NCBI RefSeq assembly: GCF_002813695.1
Contig: NZ_CP017768.1
Coordinates: 1,198,501 to 1,262,500 of the forward strand
DNA from: Methanobacterium subterraneum
GTDB lineage: Archaea > Methanobacteriota > Methanobacteria > Methanobacteriales > Methanobacteriaceae
DNA: 64,000 bases
Direction: 5' to 3'
A model generated the notes under the pieces. That model did no database searches and had not been told where the DNA came from. It saw only the letters and a list, made by a program, of their open reading frames with translations. Both the position numbers and the translations under genes were made by a program. Shown here in pieces: positions 40,201-63,913 of this stretch. Each line of letters begins with the position of its first letter. The first letter of the stretch is position 1.

Positions 40201-41397
40201 ATGATGAGATGCATATCCTGTGGTGCAGAGTACTCTGACCAGGAAATAATATACACGTGCAAGAAATGTGGTTCAATACTGGAAGTTATCTGCCAACCAG
40301 ACGTGTCAAAGGACGTTTTCCAGTGCCGTAAATCCACCATGTGGAAGTATAAAGAGTTCATGCCAGTCGATCCATCAGGCATAGTTAGCCTGGATGAGGG
40401 TGGAACTCCCTTCTGCAAGTGTGATAAGTTGGGCAAAGAATTGGGTGTGGAACTCTATGTAAAAGTAGAAGGCTCTAACCCCACTGGAAGTTTCAAAGAC
40501 CGGGGAATGAGTGTGGGAATTACCAAAGCCATGGAATTAGGTGTTGATACTGTGGGTTGTGCTTCCACAGGTAACACTTCCGCTTCCCTGGCTGCTTACG
40601 CTGCCCGGGCCGGTTTGAAATGTGTAGTACTGCTCCCGGCGGGTAAGGTTGCTCTAGGAAAACTGGCCCAGGCCATGTTCCACGGAGCCCAGGTCTTATC
40701 TGTGCGGGGAAATTTTGACCAGGCACTAGAAGCCATCACCAGCCTGGCACTGGAAGGTCAGCTTTACCTTTTAAACTCCATCAACCCCTACCGGTTGGAA
40801 GGCCAGAAATCCATTGGATTTGAAATTGTCGATGAACTGGGATGGAAATCACCAGACCGGATTATATTACCCGTGGGGAATGCTGGAAACATCTCCGCTA
40901 TTTGGAAAGGAATAACTGAATTCCACCAGGCAGGTTTCATTGATGATCTACCCCGAATGACCGGTATCCAGGCAGAAGGAGCAGCACCCATAGCTCAAGC
41001 CGTCTGGGAAGGGAACGATGATATTGTACCGGTGGAGAATCCAGAAACCGTGGCCACCGCCATAAGGATAGGAGCACCAGTAAGTTCTAAAAAAGCCATC
41101 AGAGCCATTTATGAATCGGATGGATTGGCAGAAACCGTTAGTGACGAAGAGATCCTAGATGCTCAGAAACTCCTGGCCCGAACCGAGGGTATTGGAGTTG
41201 AACCAGCCTCCGCAGCATCAATTGCAGGACTTATAAAGCTAGTTAACACTGGGAAAATAGATAAAAGCGAACAAATAGTGTGTGTTGTTACAGGGCATGT
41301 TTTAAAAGATCCTAATGTGGCAATAAACGCTTGTGAAGAGCCTATTGAAATAGACCCCGATATTGACTCCCTTTTAAAGGTTATAAAAGGGAACTAG
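40201..41397 (+). CDS. thrC: Threonine synthase
   Basis: 398 aa PLP enzyme converting O-phosphohomoserine to threonine. An N-terminal zinc ribbon (CISCGAEY, CKKCGS) precedes the fold II core; the PLP Lys is in GSFKDRGM, the phosphate loop in GNAGN and the substrate loop in STGNTSAS. ATG 40201 follows AAAGGTGATTTT; the frame is open from 40162. It is followed by a strong terminator. Confidence 0.95.
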   Translation: MMRCISCGAEYSDQEIIYTCKKCGSILEVICQPDVSKDVFQCRKSTMWKYKEFMPVDPSGIVSLDEGGTPFCKCDKLGKELGVELYVKVEGSNPTGSFKDRGMSVGITKAMELGVDTVGCASTGNTSASLAAYAARAGLKCVVLLPAGKVALGKLAQAMFHGAQVLSVRGNFDQALEAITSLALEGQLYLLNSINPYRLEGQKSIGFEIVDELGWKSPDRIILPVGNAGNISAIWKGITEFHQAGFIDDLPRMTGIQAEGAAPIAQAVWEGNDDIVPVENPETVATAIRIGAPVSSKKAIRAIYESDGLAETVSDEEILDAQKLLARTEGIGVEPASAASIAGLIKLVNTGKIDKSEQIVCVVTGHVLKDPNVAINACEEPIEIDPDIDSLLKVIKGN

Positions 41398-41421
41398 TGG
41401 ATTTTGATCCACCTTTTTTTT
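41397..41421 (+). terminator. Terminator after thrC
   Basis: GTGGAT (41397-41402) pairs with ATCCAC (41407-41412) around a 4-nt loop, followed by eight T. It begins in the last base of the thrC stop codon. Confidence 0.7.
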
Positions 41422-41467
41422 CTGGATAATCTGGACTATTTCTATATCCTAATTTTTTTTCCAGTAG

Positions 41468-41540
41468 CCAAGATCATATAATTTGTCATGTGGTGTCCCA
41501 AGATCATAGGGATTATCATGACATGACCCAATACCATATA
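41468..41540. repeat. Three 11-bp elements at 30-bp spacing upstream of histone gene
   Basis: CCAAGATCATA starts at 41468 and 41498, and a copy with two mismatches (CCAATACCATA) at 41528. The exact 30-bp interval equals the footprint of one archaeal histone dimer. Confidence 0.6.
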
Positions 41541-41570
41541 GATCACCAAATAATGAGTGCTTTTAACGAT

Positions 41571-41582
41571 ACATATATATAG
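41571..41582 (+). promoter_or_regulatory. Strong TATA box of histone gene
   Basis: acatatatatag lies about 52-63 nt before the histone ATG, which predicts a transcription start near 41605 and a leader of about 28 nt carrying GAGGTGAT. Confidence 0.7.
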
Positions 41583-41592
41583 GAGTACGGCA

Positions 41593-42676
<1,084 letters not shown>

Positions 42677-42710
42677 TAACACTAACTGGAGAGTCTCCGG
42701 ACTCTTCTAA

Positions 42711-42933
<223 letters not shown>

Positions 42934-42950
42934 AATTAAAGGTGTTAACC

Positions 42951-43567
<617 letters not shown>

Positions 43568-43632
43568 ATTGGGAACCTACTCAAATACACACAGGGACTT
43601 TCTTTTTAGTTCCCTACATTTTTTTCAGAATC

Positions 43633-45422
<1,790 letters not shown>

Positions 45423-45469
45423 TAAATCTCTAATATAGTTATAATATATAGAATCATCATTATAGATGG

Positions 45470-47532
<2,063 letters not shown>

Positions 47533-47630
47533 GTTTAAAGTCTTCATCTTGAAGATGAGATTGAAATTTATTTAATCATTGACTGTCTAAAAATAATTAT
47601 AATAAATCTATCATGAATTGAAATATTATG

Positions 47631-47654
47631 CCAGCCATTATGGGCTGGTTTTTT
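47631..47654 (+). terminator. Terminator-like hairpin immediately before the ppa ribosome-binding site
   Basis: CCAGCC (47631-47636) pairs with GGCTGG (47643-47648), followed by TTTTTT (47649-47654) and then GGAGGA of ppa. It may end upstream transcripts or attenuate ppa. Confidence 0.5.
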
Positions 47655-47668
47655 GGAGGAAATTTGAC

Positions 47669-48190
47669 ATGAATCTCTGGAAGGATATAAAAAGTGGACC
47701 ATCAGCTCCGGACGTGGTATACGCAGTTATTGAAATACCAAAGGGATCAAGAAACAAGTATGAATATGATAAGGACATGGAAGCATTTGCCCTAGACCGG
47801 GTGCTTTACTCCCCATTCCATTACCCTGGTGAGTATGGACTAATACCCCAAACCCTTTACGATGACGGGGACCCCATGGACATTATGGTGATCATGGATC
47901 AGGCCACCTTCCCGGGCTGTGTAATTGAATCCAGACCCATCGGAATGATGCGCATGATCGATGGTGGGGACAACGATGATAAGATCTTGGCAGTGCCAGT
48001 TGACGACCCCCGTTATAAAGATGTTAAAGATATAGGCGACGTGCCACAATCATTCCTGGATGAAGTAGCCCACTTCTTTGCTGAATACAAAAGACTGGAA
48101 GGTAAAGAAACCGAAATTTTAGGATGGGAAAACGCCCAGAAAGCCAAAGAAGCAGTAGAACACTCCATAAGATTATACCAGGAACTTTAA
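47669..48190 (+). CDS. ppa: Inorganic pyrophosphatase, family I
   Basis: 173 aa soluble enzyme hydrolysing PPi. The active-site Asp cluster is in [10 protein letters not shown] and the family [15 protein letters not shown] and [11 protein letters not shown] are present. ATG 47669 follows GGAGGA; a longer open frame from 47618 spans the hairpin and is not used. Confidence 0.96.
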   Translation: MNLWKDIKSGPSAPDVVYAVIEIPKGSRNKYEYDKDMEAFALDRVLYSPFHYPGEYGLIPQTLYDDGDPMDIMVIMDQATFPGCVIESRPIGMMRMIDGGDNDDKILAVPVDDPRYKDVKDIGDVPQSFLDEVAHFFAEYKRLEGKETEILGWENAQKAKEAVEHSIRLYQEL

Positions 48191-48307
48191 TCAATTATAT
48201 CACTTATCTTAATCCATTATCTTAATTCCTGTTTGGTCTTAAGAAACCGGTTAAGGGTTTGATTAATTGCAGTACTTGAAATAAAATGAAAAATAAACTG
48301 AGGGATT

Positions 48308-48889
<582 letters not shown>

Positions 48890-49072
48890 ATGGTTACAAA
48901 AGCATGCACCAAATGTCATCGCCTCATGGAAGAGGACAGATGTGCAGTCTGTAATCTAGCCACTTCCAAGAACTGGAGTGGATTTTTGATCATCGTGGAC
49001 CCTGATAACTCACCCATTGCCCAGGAATTGCAGATCAATTTACCTGGAGAATATGCTCTGAGGGTTCGCTAG
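48890..49072 (+). CDS. spt4: Transcription elongation factor Spt4 (RpoE'')
   Basis: 60 aa zinc-ribbon protein: [17 protein letters not shown] supplies four Cys and [13 protein letters not shown] is typical. It binds the NGN domain of Spt5 to keep polymerase processive. Begins right after the Rpo7 stop. Confidence 0.95.
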   Translation: MVTKACTKCHRLMEEDRCAVCNLATSKNWSGFLIIVDPDNSPIAQELQINLPGEYALRVR

Positions 49073-49578
49073 TGCTAATACTAAATCAAAAATCACGATC
49101 TGAATTCAAAAAACCCATAGGAGTACTCTACCCTTCCCTTAGTGATGCGAAGGAGTTCATAGAGTCCAAATATCCTGATGAATTGCTGATCTCAGTAGGT
49201 GATATAACCACCCAAAATCTGCAGAAAGCAGGGCTGATCCCCCATCTAGGAATTATCGATAACGTGGTGGAAAGAAAACCCGCCACCTATGACGTGGTCT
49301 ATGACAACGTTACTTTAAATGTTAAAAATCCTCCTGGAGTTATAACCGATGAACTACAGGAAGCCATCAGAAAAGCATTTAAGCTGATCAAAACCGGCTT
49401 CAGGGTATTGATCCTGGTGGATGGTGAAGAAGATTTAGCTGCCATTCCCTGTGCCCTTATGGCACCCTCAGGATCATTGATCCTCTACGGACAACCTGGT
49501 GAGGGCTTGGTGGTTTGTGAAGTTGATAAAGTTTTAAATAAAGTTAAAAAGTTGAAAAATAAATTAGAGGAAAGATAG
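49072..49578 (+). CDS. GTP-dependent dephospho-CoA kinase (DUF359)
   Basis: 168 aa. [20 protein letters not shown] and [10 protein letters not shown] are the DUF359 signatures; the archaeal family completes coenzyme A by phosphorylating dephospho-CoA with GTP. GTG start overlaps the spt4 stop by one base; S24e begins 12 nt after it. Confidence 0.92.
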   Translation: MLILNQKSRSEFKKPIGVLYPSLSDAKEFIESKYPDELLISVGDITTQNLQKAGLIPHLGIIDNVVERKPATYDVVYDNVTLNVKNPPGVITDELQEAIRKAFKLIKTGFRVLILVDGEEDLAAIPCALMAPSGSLILYGQPGEGLVVCEVDKVLNKVKKLKNKLEER

Positions 49579-49590
49579 GAGAGATTAATT

Positions 49591-49899
<309 letters not shown>

Positions 49900-49946
49900 A
49901 ATTCCACTTAACTGAAATTTGTTAACCTAAATCAGGAGAATGGAAC

Positions 49947-50111
<165 letters not shown>

Positions 50112-50150
50112 TCCTTGAATAAAGGATAATTATAATCAAGGTGTATTTTT

Positions 50151-51563
<1,413 letters not shown>

Positions 51564-51576
51564 TTTTTCTTGAGCA

Positions 51577-51780
51577 TTACCCTGAATCAGATTCTTTTTC
51601 TTCCTTTTTGATTTCCTCTAGAAATTTTTCCCTGATCTCTTCAGCCATTTCTCCATCCTCAATAACCACCGCACCCTGATATCCACAGTCCCAACACTTC
51701 CAGATAGACCACATCTGGGGATTAACCCATTTTATATTCATTGAGCCACAATTTGGGCAGAATTTTGCTGACCTTTTCAT
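51577..51780 (-). CDS. Small zinc-ribbon protein
   Basis: 67 aa. AKFCPNCGSMNIKW and IWKCWDCGYQGAVV form a two-CxxC ribbon, followed by an acidic/basic helix. It may be a nucleic-acid-binding adaptor; function unknown. ATG 51780 follows GAGGTTAATC. Confidence 0.75.
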   Translation of the reverse strand: MKRSAKFCPNCGSMNIKWVNPQMWSIWKCWDCGYQGAVVIEDGEMAEEIREKFLEEIKKEEKESDSG

Positions 51781-51812
51781 GATTAACCTCATTTTGTAAT
51801 AATTAAACTCTC

Positions 51813-51843
<31 letters not shown>

Positions 51844-51853
51844 AAATAGATGT

Positions 51854-51994
<141 letters not shown>

Positions 51995-53191
51995 CTATAT
52001 TATTCCAGTCATCTGTTCTAAAGCCTCACCAGGTTCTAGTACTCCCGCCCTAGTTTCCCTTAGAACTCTTTGAATAGAAAAACGACGCATATGTGGATGT
52101 TTTCTGTGAACTTCTCCAATGAGTGGACAACCATAACCTCCTCGTTTTTTAACCCCCCAATCAGCAGCTATTTTTTCCACATCACCTTTTTTAAGGGATA
52201 ACAAAGCAGGTAGATTGATTTTTAAAACATTTCCCTTACTTAAAAAATTCACTTTCCTTAAACCAGTTTTATCCCCTGAAATATTTCCGTTTTCTTGAAA
52301 TAAAAAAGTACTGTTCACGGAACTATTTACTTCATCATTATTTAATCCTCTTGAAATACATTTTTCCATACTGTCAGAACTATATTCTTCCAAGTGGATG
52401 GACTGTGCGCCTGAAGAGAGTAAATCTCCATAGATCACAAAGGGAATATTATTCTCACGGGTGAAATGAAAAACAGTTTCTTCAATGGTTTTAGAACACC
52501 TTCCACAGGGGTGGAATCTTCCTTCCAGGGAACCCTCAATTACCTCTTTCATGTCCACATCCAGGTACTGGTGCTTAACTTTTAGTTTTTGAGTGAGGTT
52601 TTCCACGCTTTCACGGAAATATTTGGGAAGTATGATGTCCCCCGGATTAACCGTAACTGCCAGGGGATTGAATCCTAACATTTTGGCCATTATAAGGGAT
52701 GTACTGCTATCAATCCCTCCCGATAATGCCACCACTGTTTTAAATTCACCATTAGTCAGTTCCCCTTCCTGATGGAGATCCAAACCATTGAAGTCTCTCA
52801 GAACAGACCCTAAATCATAGGGATTTTCAATACGGGCATTCAGGAGGATTTTTAGATTCACAAAGGGTTTATTATATTGAGAAGGATATTTTTCTATTAT
52901 TGTCTCCAGTTTTTCCACAGCAAGGCCCATACGGTACCGGGGTACGATAAAGTCAGAATATGCTTCCACATGGATGGAATTAACTCCCAACTCTTCACGG
53001 AGCCGTCCCACCACCCACCCTCCTTTTCCAATTATCACTGATTTTTCAGGACGATCCGGAGTAATAATTAGGAGAATTCCAGACTCTTCATGAAAAATAA
53101 TATCAAATATACATATATCAACATCCTTATGACCAATTTCTCTTCTTATTTTAGAAATTAAAGATGTTAAGTGTTTTTTTTCAATTTTCAA
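51995..53191 (-). CDS. KH-domain plus PP-loop ATPase (putative tRNA-modifying enzyme)
   Basis: 398 aa. Residues about 45-90 resemble a KH RNA-binding motif ([18 protein letters not shown]). Residues from about 153 form a PP-loop ATPase with [12 protein letters not shown]. Cys229 and Cys232 (HPCGRCSK) and Cys355 (GYGCPLIG) resemble the three-Cys [4Fe-4S]/active-site set of TtuA/TtcA-type tRNA thiolases. It probably adenylates and thiolates an RNA nucleotide; substrate unknown. A low-complexity stretch of about 40 residues (Ser/Asn-rich) interrupts the C-terminal half. Confidence 0.75.
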   Translation of the reverse strand: MKIEKKHLTSLISKIRREIGHKDVDICIFDIIFHEESGILLIITPDRPEKSVIIGKGGWVVGRLREELGVNSIHVEAYSDFIVPRYRMGLAVEKLETIIEKYPSQYNKPFVNLKILLNARIENPYDLGSVLRDFNGLDLHQEGELTNGEFKTVVALSGGIDSSTSLIMAKMLGFNPLAVTVNPGDIILPKYFRESVENLTQKLKVKHQYLDVDMKEVIEGSLEGRFHPCGRCSKTIEETVFHFTRENNIPFVIYGDLLSSGAQSIHLEEYSSDSMEKCISRGLNNDEVNSSVNSTFLFQENGNISGDKTGLRKVNFLSKGNVLKINLPALLSLKKGDVEKIAADWGVKKRGGYGCPLIGEVHRKHPHMRRFSIQRVLRETRAGVLEPGEALEQMTGII

Positions 53192-53253
53192 TATTAATTC
53201 TCCAGATATTCTAAGTGGATATTTGTCTTAAATTAATTTAGAATGCCCTCAGT

Positions 53254-53724
53254 TTATTTACGGGTGTAAGTACCCATTATTTGACCTTCATCCAGAATAT
53301 GGCCTTCCATGGCCTTTAAAACTTCTTTTTTGGTAGTTCCAGAGGGAAGATTAAGTTTGGTGTTCAGCACGTAGATTTTGAAGTAGTAATGGTGGGTTCC
53401 GCTGGGTGGGCAGGGACCACTGTAGCCAATGTTACCCCAATTATTGGCACCCTGTAATGCTCCGTTTTCCAGTTCCTCCCGTGGCATCACCATCTCAGGC
53501 AAGCTGCTGGTTTCAGGAGGCAAATTGAAGATAACCCAGTGAACCCAGGTGCCCCCTGGTGCATCAGGATCATCACATATAATGGTTATACTCCCCCCAG
53601 AAGGTACCGATAAATCGGATTCATCCCAGTTAAGAGGGGGCGAAATATTCACATCTTCACAACTATATCTGGGAGGTATTGGTCCTCCATCATTAAATGC
53701 AGGGCTTGTTACTTTAACAGTCAT
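53254..53724 (-). CDS. YbhB/YbcL-type PEBP (Raf kinase inhibitor-like) protein
   Basis: 156 aa. The anion-binding PEBP motifs [17 protein letters not shown] and [18 protein letters not shown] are intact. Cytoplasmic; role unknown. No signal peptide. Single gene. Confidence 0.92.
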   Translation of the reverse strand: MTVKVTSPAFNDGGPIPPRYSCEDVNISPPLNWDESDLSVPSGGSITIICDDPDAPGGTWVHWVIFNLPPETSSLPEMVMPREELENGALQGANNWGNIGYSGPCPPSGTHHYYFKIYVLNTKLNLPSGTTKKEVLKAMEGHILDEGQIMGTYTRK

Positions 53725-54237
<513 letters not shown>

Positions 54238-54565
54238 TCTATTCTTTTTTTCTTTTGTTATTCTTTTTAAGTTTTATTAAGGGTTCTTATTATTGTTAAT
54301 TTAGAAATTTTAGAGTAAGATAACTCTCTCTTTTCACTACTATTTTTCATGATTTCAAAATATCTGGATCTAAGATTGTTAAGATTGGTCTTAAGCGAAA
54401 AATACCAACTTGTGTAGAAAAAATTTAATTTAAAGAAAATACTTAATCCATGAATACTATATTAATTTAAAAACCCCATCAAAAAAAATATAATGAGTTT
54501 TATTGATTAAATATCATCAGCATGTCTTTTACATTACTTAAAAGCTATTTAAGGTTTTGATAATT
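54238..54565. other. 328-nt AT-rich intergenic region
   Basis: T-runs at the left end fit histone termination. The right end holds AAGGT before the ABCE1 start. Nothing else recognised. Confidence 0.4.
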
Positions 54566-56341
<1,776 letters not shown>

Positions 56342-56478
56342 TAAGTAAAATGATTCCCCCAATTTCCTATTTTTCTCTTATTTTGATTATAGGAACCATT
56401 AATATTATTTAATACAAATTCATTAAAACAAAAGCAATTATGGTCCTTTTCTACTATTTCATGCCCCATTTATTACAT

Positions 56479-56691
56479 TTAATCCACTTTTCTACCTGTT
56501 TTATTATCAATGTAGATGTTGTTCAGGAATTTATGGTCCCGGGTGTAAACCGGCACTTGCCAAGCCCTAATCCTTTTATAAGTGGTTAAAACTGGTTTTC
56601 CCAGGATAACACCAGACCCCACATATTTCATTGCCAATTCCTTAGCCTCTTCAGATGATATCCCTAGAGGTGGTGGATTTTTATCTATCAT
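56479..56691 (-). CDS. PepSY-like domain, C-terminal part of a TAG-split protein
   Basis: 70 aa. SSEEAKELAMKYVG and WQVPVYTRDHKF ... IYIDNKTGRKVD form a PepSY-like fold, normally exported and protease-inhibiting. This ORF has no signal peptide and a poor ribosome-binding site, but it is in the same frame as the ORF ending at 56695, separated only by TAG and ATA. Confidence 0.65.
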   Translation of the reverse strand: MIDKNPPPLGISSEEAKELAMKYVGSGVILGKPVLTTYKRIRAWQVPVYTRDHKFLNNIYIDNKTGRKVD

Positions 56692-56694
56692 TAT

Positions 56695-56856
56695 CTACTT
56701 TTGGGACTGAGGTATTGTTAACAGAGCATCAGTGGCATTGGAATTGCCTGTATTGGTGAGGCTGGTTTTATTAGTAGGTGAAGGTTGCATAAGCCATGAA
56801 GCTGCAATAACACTGATAAAAATAATCATAACAAGAGCAAGGATAGTTCTTTTCAA
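56695..56856 (-). CDS. Signal-anchor ORF, N-terminal part of the split PepSY protein
   Basis: 53 aa. TTG start 4 nt after GGGAGGTGATTAG, then KRTILALVMIIFISVIAASW as a signal anchor and a Ser/Thr/Asn-rich linker. It ends at TAG (56695-56697) and the same frame continues into the PepSY domain. Confidence 0.65.
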   Translation of the reverse strand: MKRTILALVMIIFISVIAASWLMQPSPTNKTSLTNTGNSNATDALLTIPQSQK

Positions 56857-56943
56857 CCTAATCACCTCCCACACCCCATTTAAATAAAAACTAGTTCAAA
56901 TTGAATGAATATGTCTAAAATAAAGAAGAAAAGATAAATAAAA

Positions 56944-58125
<1,182 letters not shown>

Positions 58126-58305
58126 CTTATTTTTAGATTAAAATTAGAGATTTAGAATTAGTCCTTTTAGACCAGGGAAACTTCCATATTGATACCTTCC
58201 CTAAGGCAATATTCTAAATTCCATGGGTGAATGTAAACTTGCACCATGATCATAGGATGCATTATATCATCATTTATCATCACTTAATTTAAAACTATCT
58301 ATCAT

Positions 58306-59004
<699 letters not shown>

Positions 59005-59290
59005 CTAGACGCCTGTTAATTTATTTAAATTGAATTAATACATTAAGAATATTTCCATTACCTATTACTTGGATTTAATCCATATAATTATAAGTAATTA
59101 TTATTTAATTAATAATTATTAATATTTATTTATAGTTTCACCTTTTGAAGATATTTAATCGAGTTACAAGTCTTTACAATTTTAATATATTGAAGTAAAT
59201 TTTAAAATTAAATATATTAATAGTAATTTATCTTGCATTTATTTAACTCATTAAGGATAGATTTCACGGGAAAAAATCAAACCCCTGTGT

Positions 59291-59908
59291 TTATCCCAGA
59301 AATTGGCGTAGTTTCACCATTCCTGCACCTTCCCTTACTATCCGGGGTGGGTTTACTGTTAAATCTACCACTGTGGAGGAGATCCCACCTGGGCAGGGTC
59401 CAGAATCAATGAGGATATCTGGATTATCATCCAATTCCCGTTGTGCTTCCTGGGCTGATTTGGGAGAAGGGTGGCCAGAGAGGTTGGCACTGGTGGTGGT
59501 TATGGGGAATTCCCGGGAAATATCCTTGCAGATAGCATTATCCGGGATTCTTACCCCTATTTTATCCATTCCCCCAGTTATCTGTGAAGGTACTGTTTCT
59601 TTCTTATTCAAAATAAGCGTGTAAGGTCCAGGGAGGATTTTCTGAATTATTTTTTCTGCTTGCAGATTCATATGAGCTACTTGGTTAATATCTTCTATTT
59701 TAGAGACACAGACAGAAATTGGCTTATCTAAAGGCCTCACCTTCATGTGGTAAACATTTAAAACAGCCTTTTCATGGAATATGTTGGCCCCTAATCCATA
59801 TACGGTATCAGTAGGGTAAACCACAGTCCCCCCTGCACTTAGTACTTCCCGGATCATGGCCATTTTATTTTTTTCTGGATTGTCTGGATCAACTTCAATG
59901 ACTTTCAT
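59291..59908 (-). CDS. L-threonylcarbamoyladenylate synthase (Sua5/YrdC)
   Basis: 205 aa YrdC domain. [29 protein letters not shown] and [12 protein letters not shown] are the KxR/SxN-type signatures. It makes TC-AMP for tRNA t6A37. No C-terminal Sua5 domain, so YrdC-like in length. Confidence 0.94.
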   Translation of the reverse strand: MKVIEVDPDNPEKNKMAMIREVLSAGGTVVYPTDTVYGLGANIFHEKAVLNVYHMKVRPLDKPISVCVSKIEDINQVAHMNLQAEKIIQKILPGPYTLILNKKETVPSQITGGMDKIGVRIPDNAICKDISREFPITTTSANLSGHPSPKSAQEAQRELDDNPDILIDSGPCPGGISSTVVDLTVNPPRIVREGAGMVKLRQFLG

Positions 59909-59962
59909 CTTTCATACCTTTAACTCCAAAGTATATATTCTTATAAAACCCATAATCGAATT

Positions 59963-60538
59963 ATGCTTAATAAAGTTCGGCCTCACATTCAAAGATTCAT
60001 CAATCCCATAGCCAATAAAATCGGTTTACACCCCAATATTCTCACCATCATTGGATTACTGGTTAGTCTTTGTGCTGCCTATGCATTTTCCCAGAAAAGT
60101 CTCCTGTTAGGGGGGCTTCTGATCCTTTTAAGCGGTTTTTTCGATGTGATTGACGGTGCGGTAGCCCGGAATAATAACACCAAGAGTAAATTCGGTGGTT
60201 TCCTGGATTCCACATGTGACCGCTTCGCAGATGCATTCATAATCATCGGAATCATTTATGGTGGATACGTGAACTGGTTCTGGGGCATTCTTGCATTACT
60301 CGCCTCTTTGAGTGTGAGTTATGTTCGGGCCCGGGCAGAGGTGGAGGGAATTAGATGTGATGTGGGGATTGCAGAGAGGGCAGAACGACTGTTCATAATA
60401 CTGGGGGGAGCATTGATTGGATACTTCACCAACCCCCAACTGGTCATGTCACTGGCCATTCTCCTGGTAGTTATACTGGGATATGTAACGGTCTTGCAAC
60501 GTGTTTATCACTCCTGGAAGGAACTTAAAGATATTTAA
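59963..60538 (+). CDS. Archaetidylinositol phosphate synthase (CDP-alcohol phosphatidyltransferase)
   Basis: 191 aa, about six membrane segments. The CDP-alcohol motif DxxDGxxAR...GxxxDxxxD is visible in DVIDGAVAR and [13 protein letters not shown]. In Methanothermobacter the orthologous enzyme joins CDP-archaeol and inositol 1-phosphate. Specificity is inferred from family resemblance. Confidence 0.86.
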   Translation: MLNKVRPHIQRFINPIANKIGLHPNILTIIGLLVSLCAAYAFSQKSLLLGGLLILLSGFFDVIDGAVARNNNTKSKFGGFLDSTCDRFADAFIIIGIIYGGYVNWFWGILALLASLSVSYVRARAEVEGIRCDVGIAERAERLFIILGGALIGYFTNPQLVMSLAILLVVILGYVTVLQRVYHSWKELKDI

Positions 60539-60643
60539 CCATGATTAAAGTACAATTATTACAAACGGGTTCAACATGAGTTTAATTTTTATTAAACGGA
60601 TTAAGAAAAATATATTACTTTAATTAAGCACATCTGTGATACT

Positions 60644-60886
60644 ATGGATGCAATAGGGAGAATTAAAAAGGATTTGGAGCTTTTTGCAAAAAATATAAAA
60701 GAAATAGAATCTATAAAACTCCATGGTGAAGAGGGTAAAATTGTGGAAATGGCCCGGAACTATCGGGATGACACCACCTATTACCTGGAACATGAGGATT
60801 ATCTCACCTCTTTTGGCTGCATAACCTATGCCCACGGACTTTTAGATGCAGTACGTCTCTCACACCACCTCATAAAGGATGAATAG
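60644..60886 (+). CDS. DUF357 domain protein
   Basis: 80 aa helical protein: [20 protein letters not shown] and the HGLLDAVRL end are typical of DUF357, an archaeal family of unknown function often near lipid-synthesis genes. Lies between AIP synthase and DUF47. Confidence 0.85.
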   Translation: MDAIGRIKKDLELFAKNIKEIESIKLHGEEGKIVEMARNYRDDTTYYLEHEDYLTSFGCITYAHGLLDAVRLSHHLIKDE

Positions 60887-60944
60887 ATTTTAGAGGATAA
60901 AGATTAAAGGATAAAGATTTCATCAATAGGATGAAGGTATTAAA

Positions 60945-61601
<657 letters not shown>

Positions 61602-61671
61602 AATCAGTTTATTTTTATTTTATATTTTATATTATTGATGTAAAAGGGATATTAATACTGGAAGAATCTAA

Positions 61672-62349
61672 ATGAATCATAATACTATTTTAAAAGACGA
61701 TGAAAACATTCTGGAAGCAGGGAAAGATTTCCAATACCTTTTAGACCGTGGTTTTCCCCGAACGGGTTCTCTGGAGTTTGTAGGGAACCATTATCTTCTG
61801 AACCAGTTAGAGCGGAATTATTTAAACCGCACTGTTTTTTCCCACCAACAAATTGAAAGACGAAAAGGTAAATTAATTCTTCTTTCGGATATTGATGGTA
61901 GGGATGTTCTCATGGACGGATACAATGTTCTCATCACCACTGAAACCATATGCGAGGGTGCCGATGATTTAATTGTAAACTGTGATGATGGTGTTACCCG
62001 GGATATTAAGGCTGTCTTTGGCAAATATAAAGAAAACGAAAGCACCAAAGAAGCCCTTAATTCGATTATTTCCTTACTGAAACTTTTCAATCCTAAAAGT
62101 GTGCTTTTTTTCTATGATAGTCCGGTGAGTAAGAGTGGGGATCTGGCCAGAACCACCCGTGAAATTTTAAATTCACATCAAGTAGTGGGGGATGCTGAAA
62201 CTTCAGAAAATGTGGATAAAACTCTGATAGATTTATCTCAAGAACTAGAGGCTGTGGTGGCCACCAGTGATGGTATAATAATTGATAAAGTAAATAGCGT
62301 CCTGGATATACCTGGTTACATTTCAAGAGCCAACAAAAAAAATAGTTAA
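61672..62349 (+). CDS. DUF434 domain protein
   Basis: 225 aa. [18 protein letters not shown] and [12 protein letters not shown] are characteristic of archaeal DUF434 proteins; the C-terminal part contains [16 protein letters not shown] and [10 protein letters not shown], which recall a PIN-like or phosphoesterase fold. Function unknown. Confidence 0.85.
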   Translation: MNHNTILKDDENILEAGKDFQYLLDRGFPRTGSLEFVGNHYLLNQLERNYLNRTVFSHQQIERRKGKLILLSDIDGRDVLMDGYNVLITTETICEGADDLIVNCDDGVTRDIKAVFGKYKENESTKEALNSIISLLKLFNPKSVLFFYDSPVSKSGDLARTTREILNSHQVVGDAETSENVDKTLIDLSQELEAVVATSDGIIIDKVNSVLDIPGYISRANKKNS

Positions 62350-62361
62350 AAGATTAAGATA

Positions 62362-62733
62362 TTAAAGATTTATTCTCATTTTAAGAGCCCTAACAATAGC
62401 ATATTCTAAATGGTCACGTTTTATGGGTTTGCTTACTACAATAGCATCATCCGGTAACTGTAATGATTTACTTAAACAGTTTTTGATAAAAACTGTTAAA
62501 AATATAACTGGAATATTAAAAGATGAAAGTATTTGTTTGGCGGTTTCTACTCCACTTAATTCACCTTTTAACTCTAAACTGATTAAAATAAGGTCTACTT
62601 TTAAGTTACGAGCTTTAGAGATTGCATCAACACCACTGGAAACAGTGCCTACCACGTGATGATCCAGATTTTCTAAAATAGTATTTAAATTCCTAAGCGT
62701 GTTTATATCATTTTCAACCAGGAGAATATTCAT
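62362..62733 (-). CDS. Receiver-domain protein lacking the phosphoacceptor Asp
   Basis: 123 aa REC-only protein. The acidic VENDIN and the Lys of VSKPI are present, but the segment [15 protein letters not shown] has Ser where family members have Asp (typically LILMDIMLKG). It cannot be phosphorylated in the usual way. It may act as a pseudo-receiver. Convergent with DUF434. Confidence 0.82.
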   Translation of the reverse strand: MNILLVENDINTLRNLNTILENLDHHVVGTVSSGVDAISKARNLKVDLILISLELKGELSGVETAKQILSSFNIPVIFLTVFIKNCLSKSLQLPDDAIVVSKPIKRDHLEYAIVRALKMRINL

Positions 62734-62806
62734 AAAACTCAGCAGAATATAGTATTTTTGAAAAATTCGACGTAAGTAATAATTAAAATAAAAAAGAAAG
62801 ATATGA

Positions 62807-63913
<1,107 letters not shown>

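Noticed and set aside
56479..56856. Pyrrolysine insertion at the TAG
   Set aside because: Known Pyl users are mainly Methanosarcinales and Methanomassiliicoccales with methylamine genes; nothing here supports it, and a plain nonsense split is simpler.
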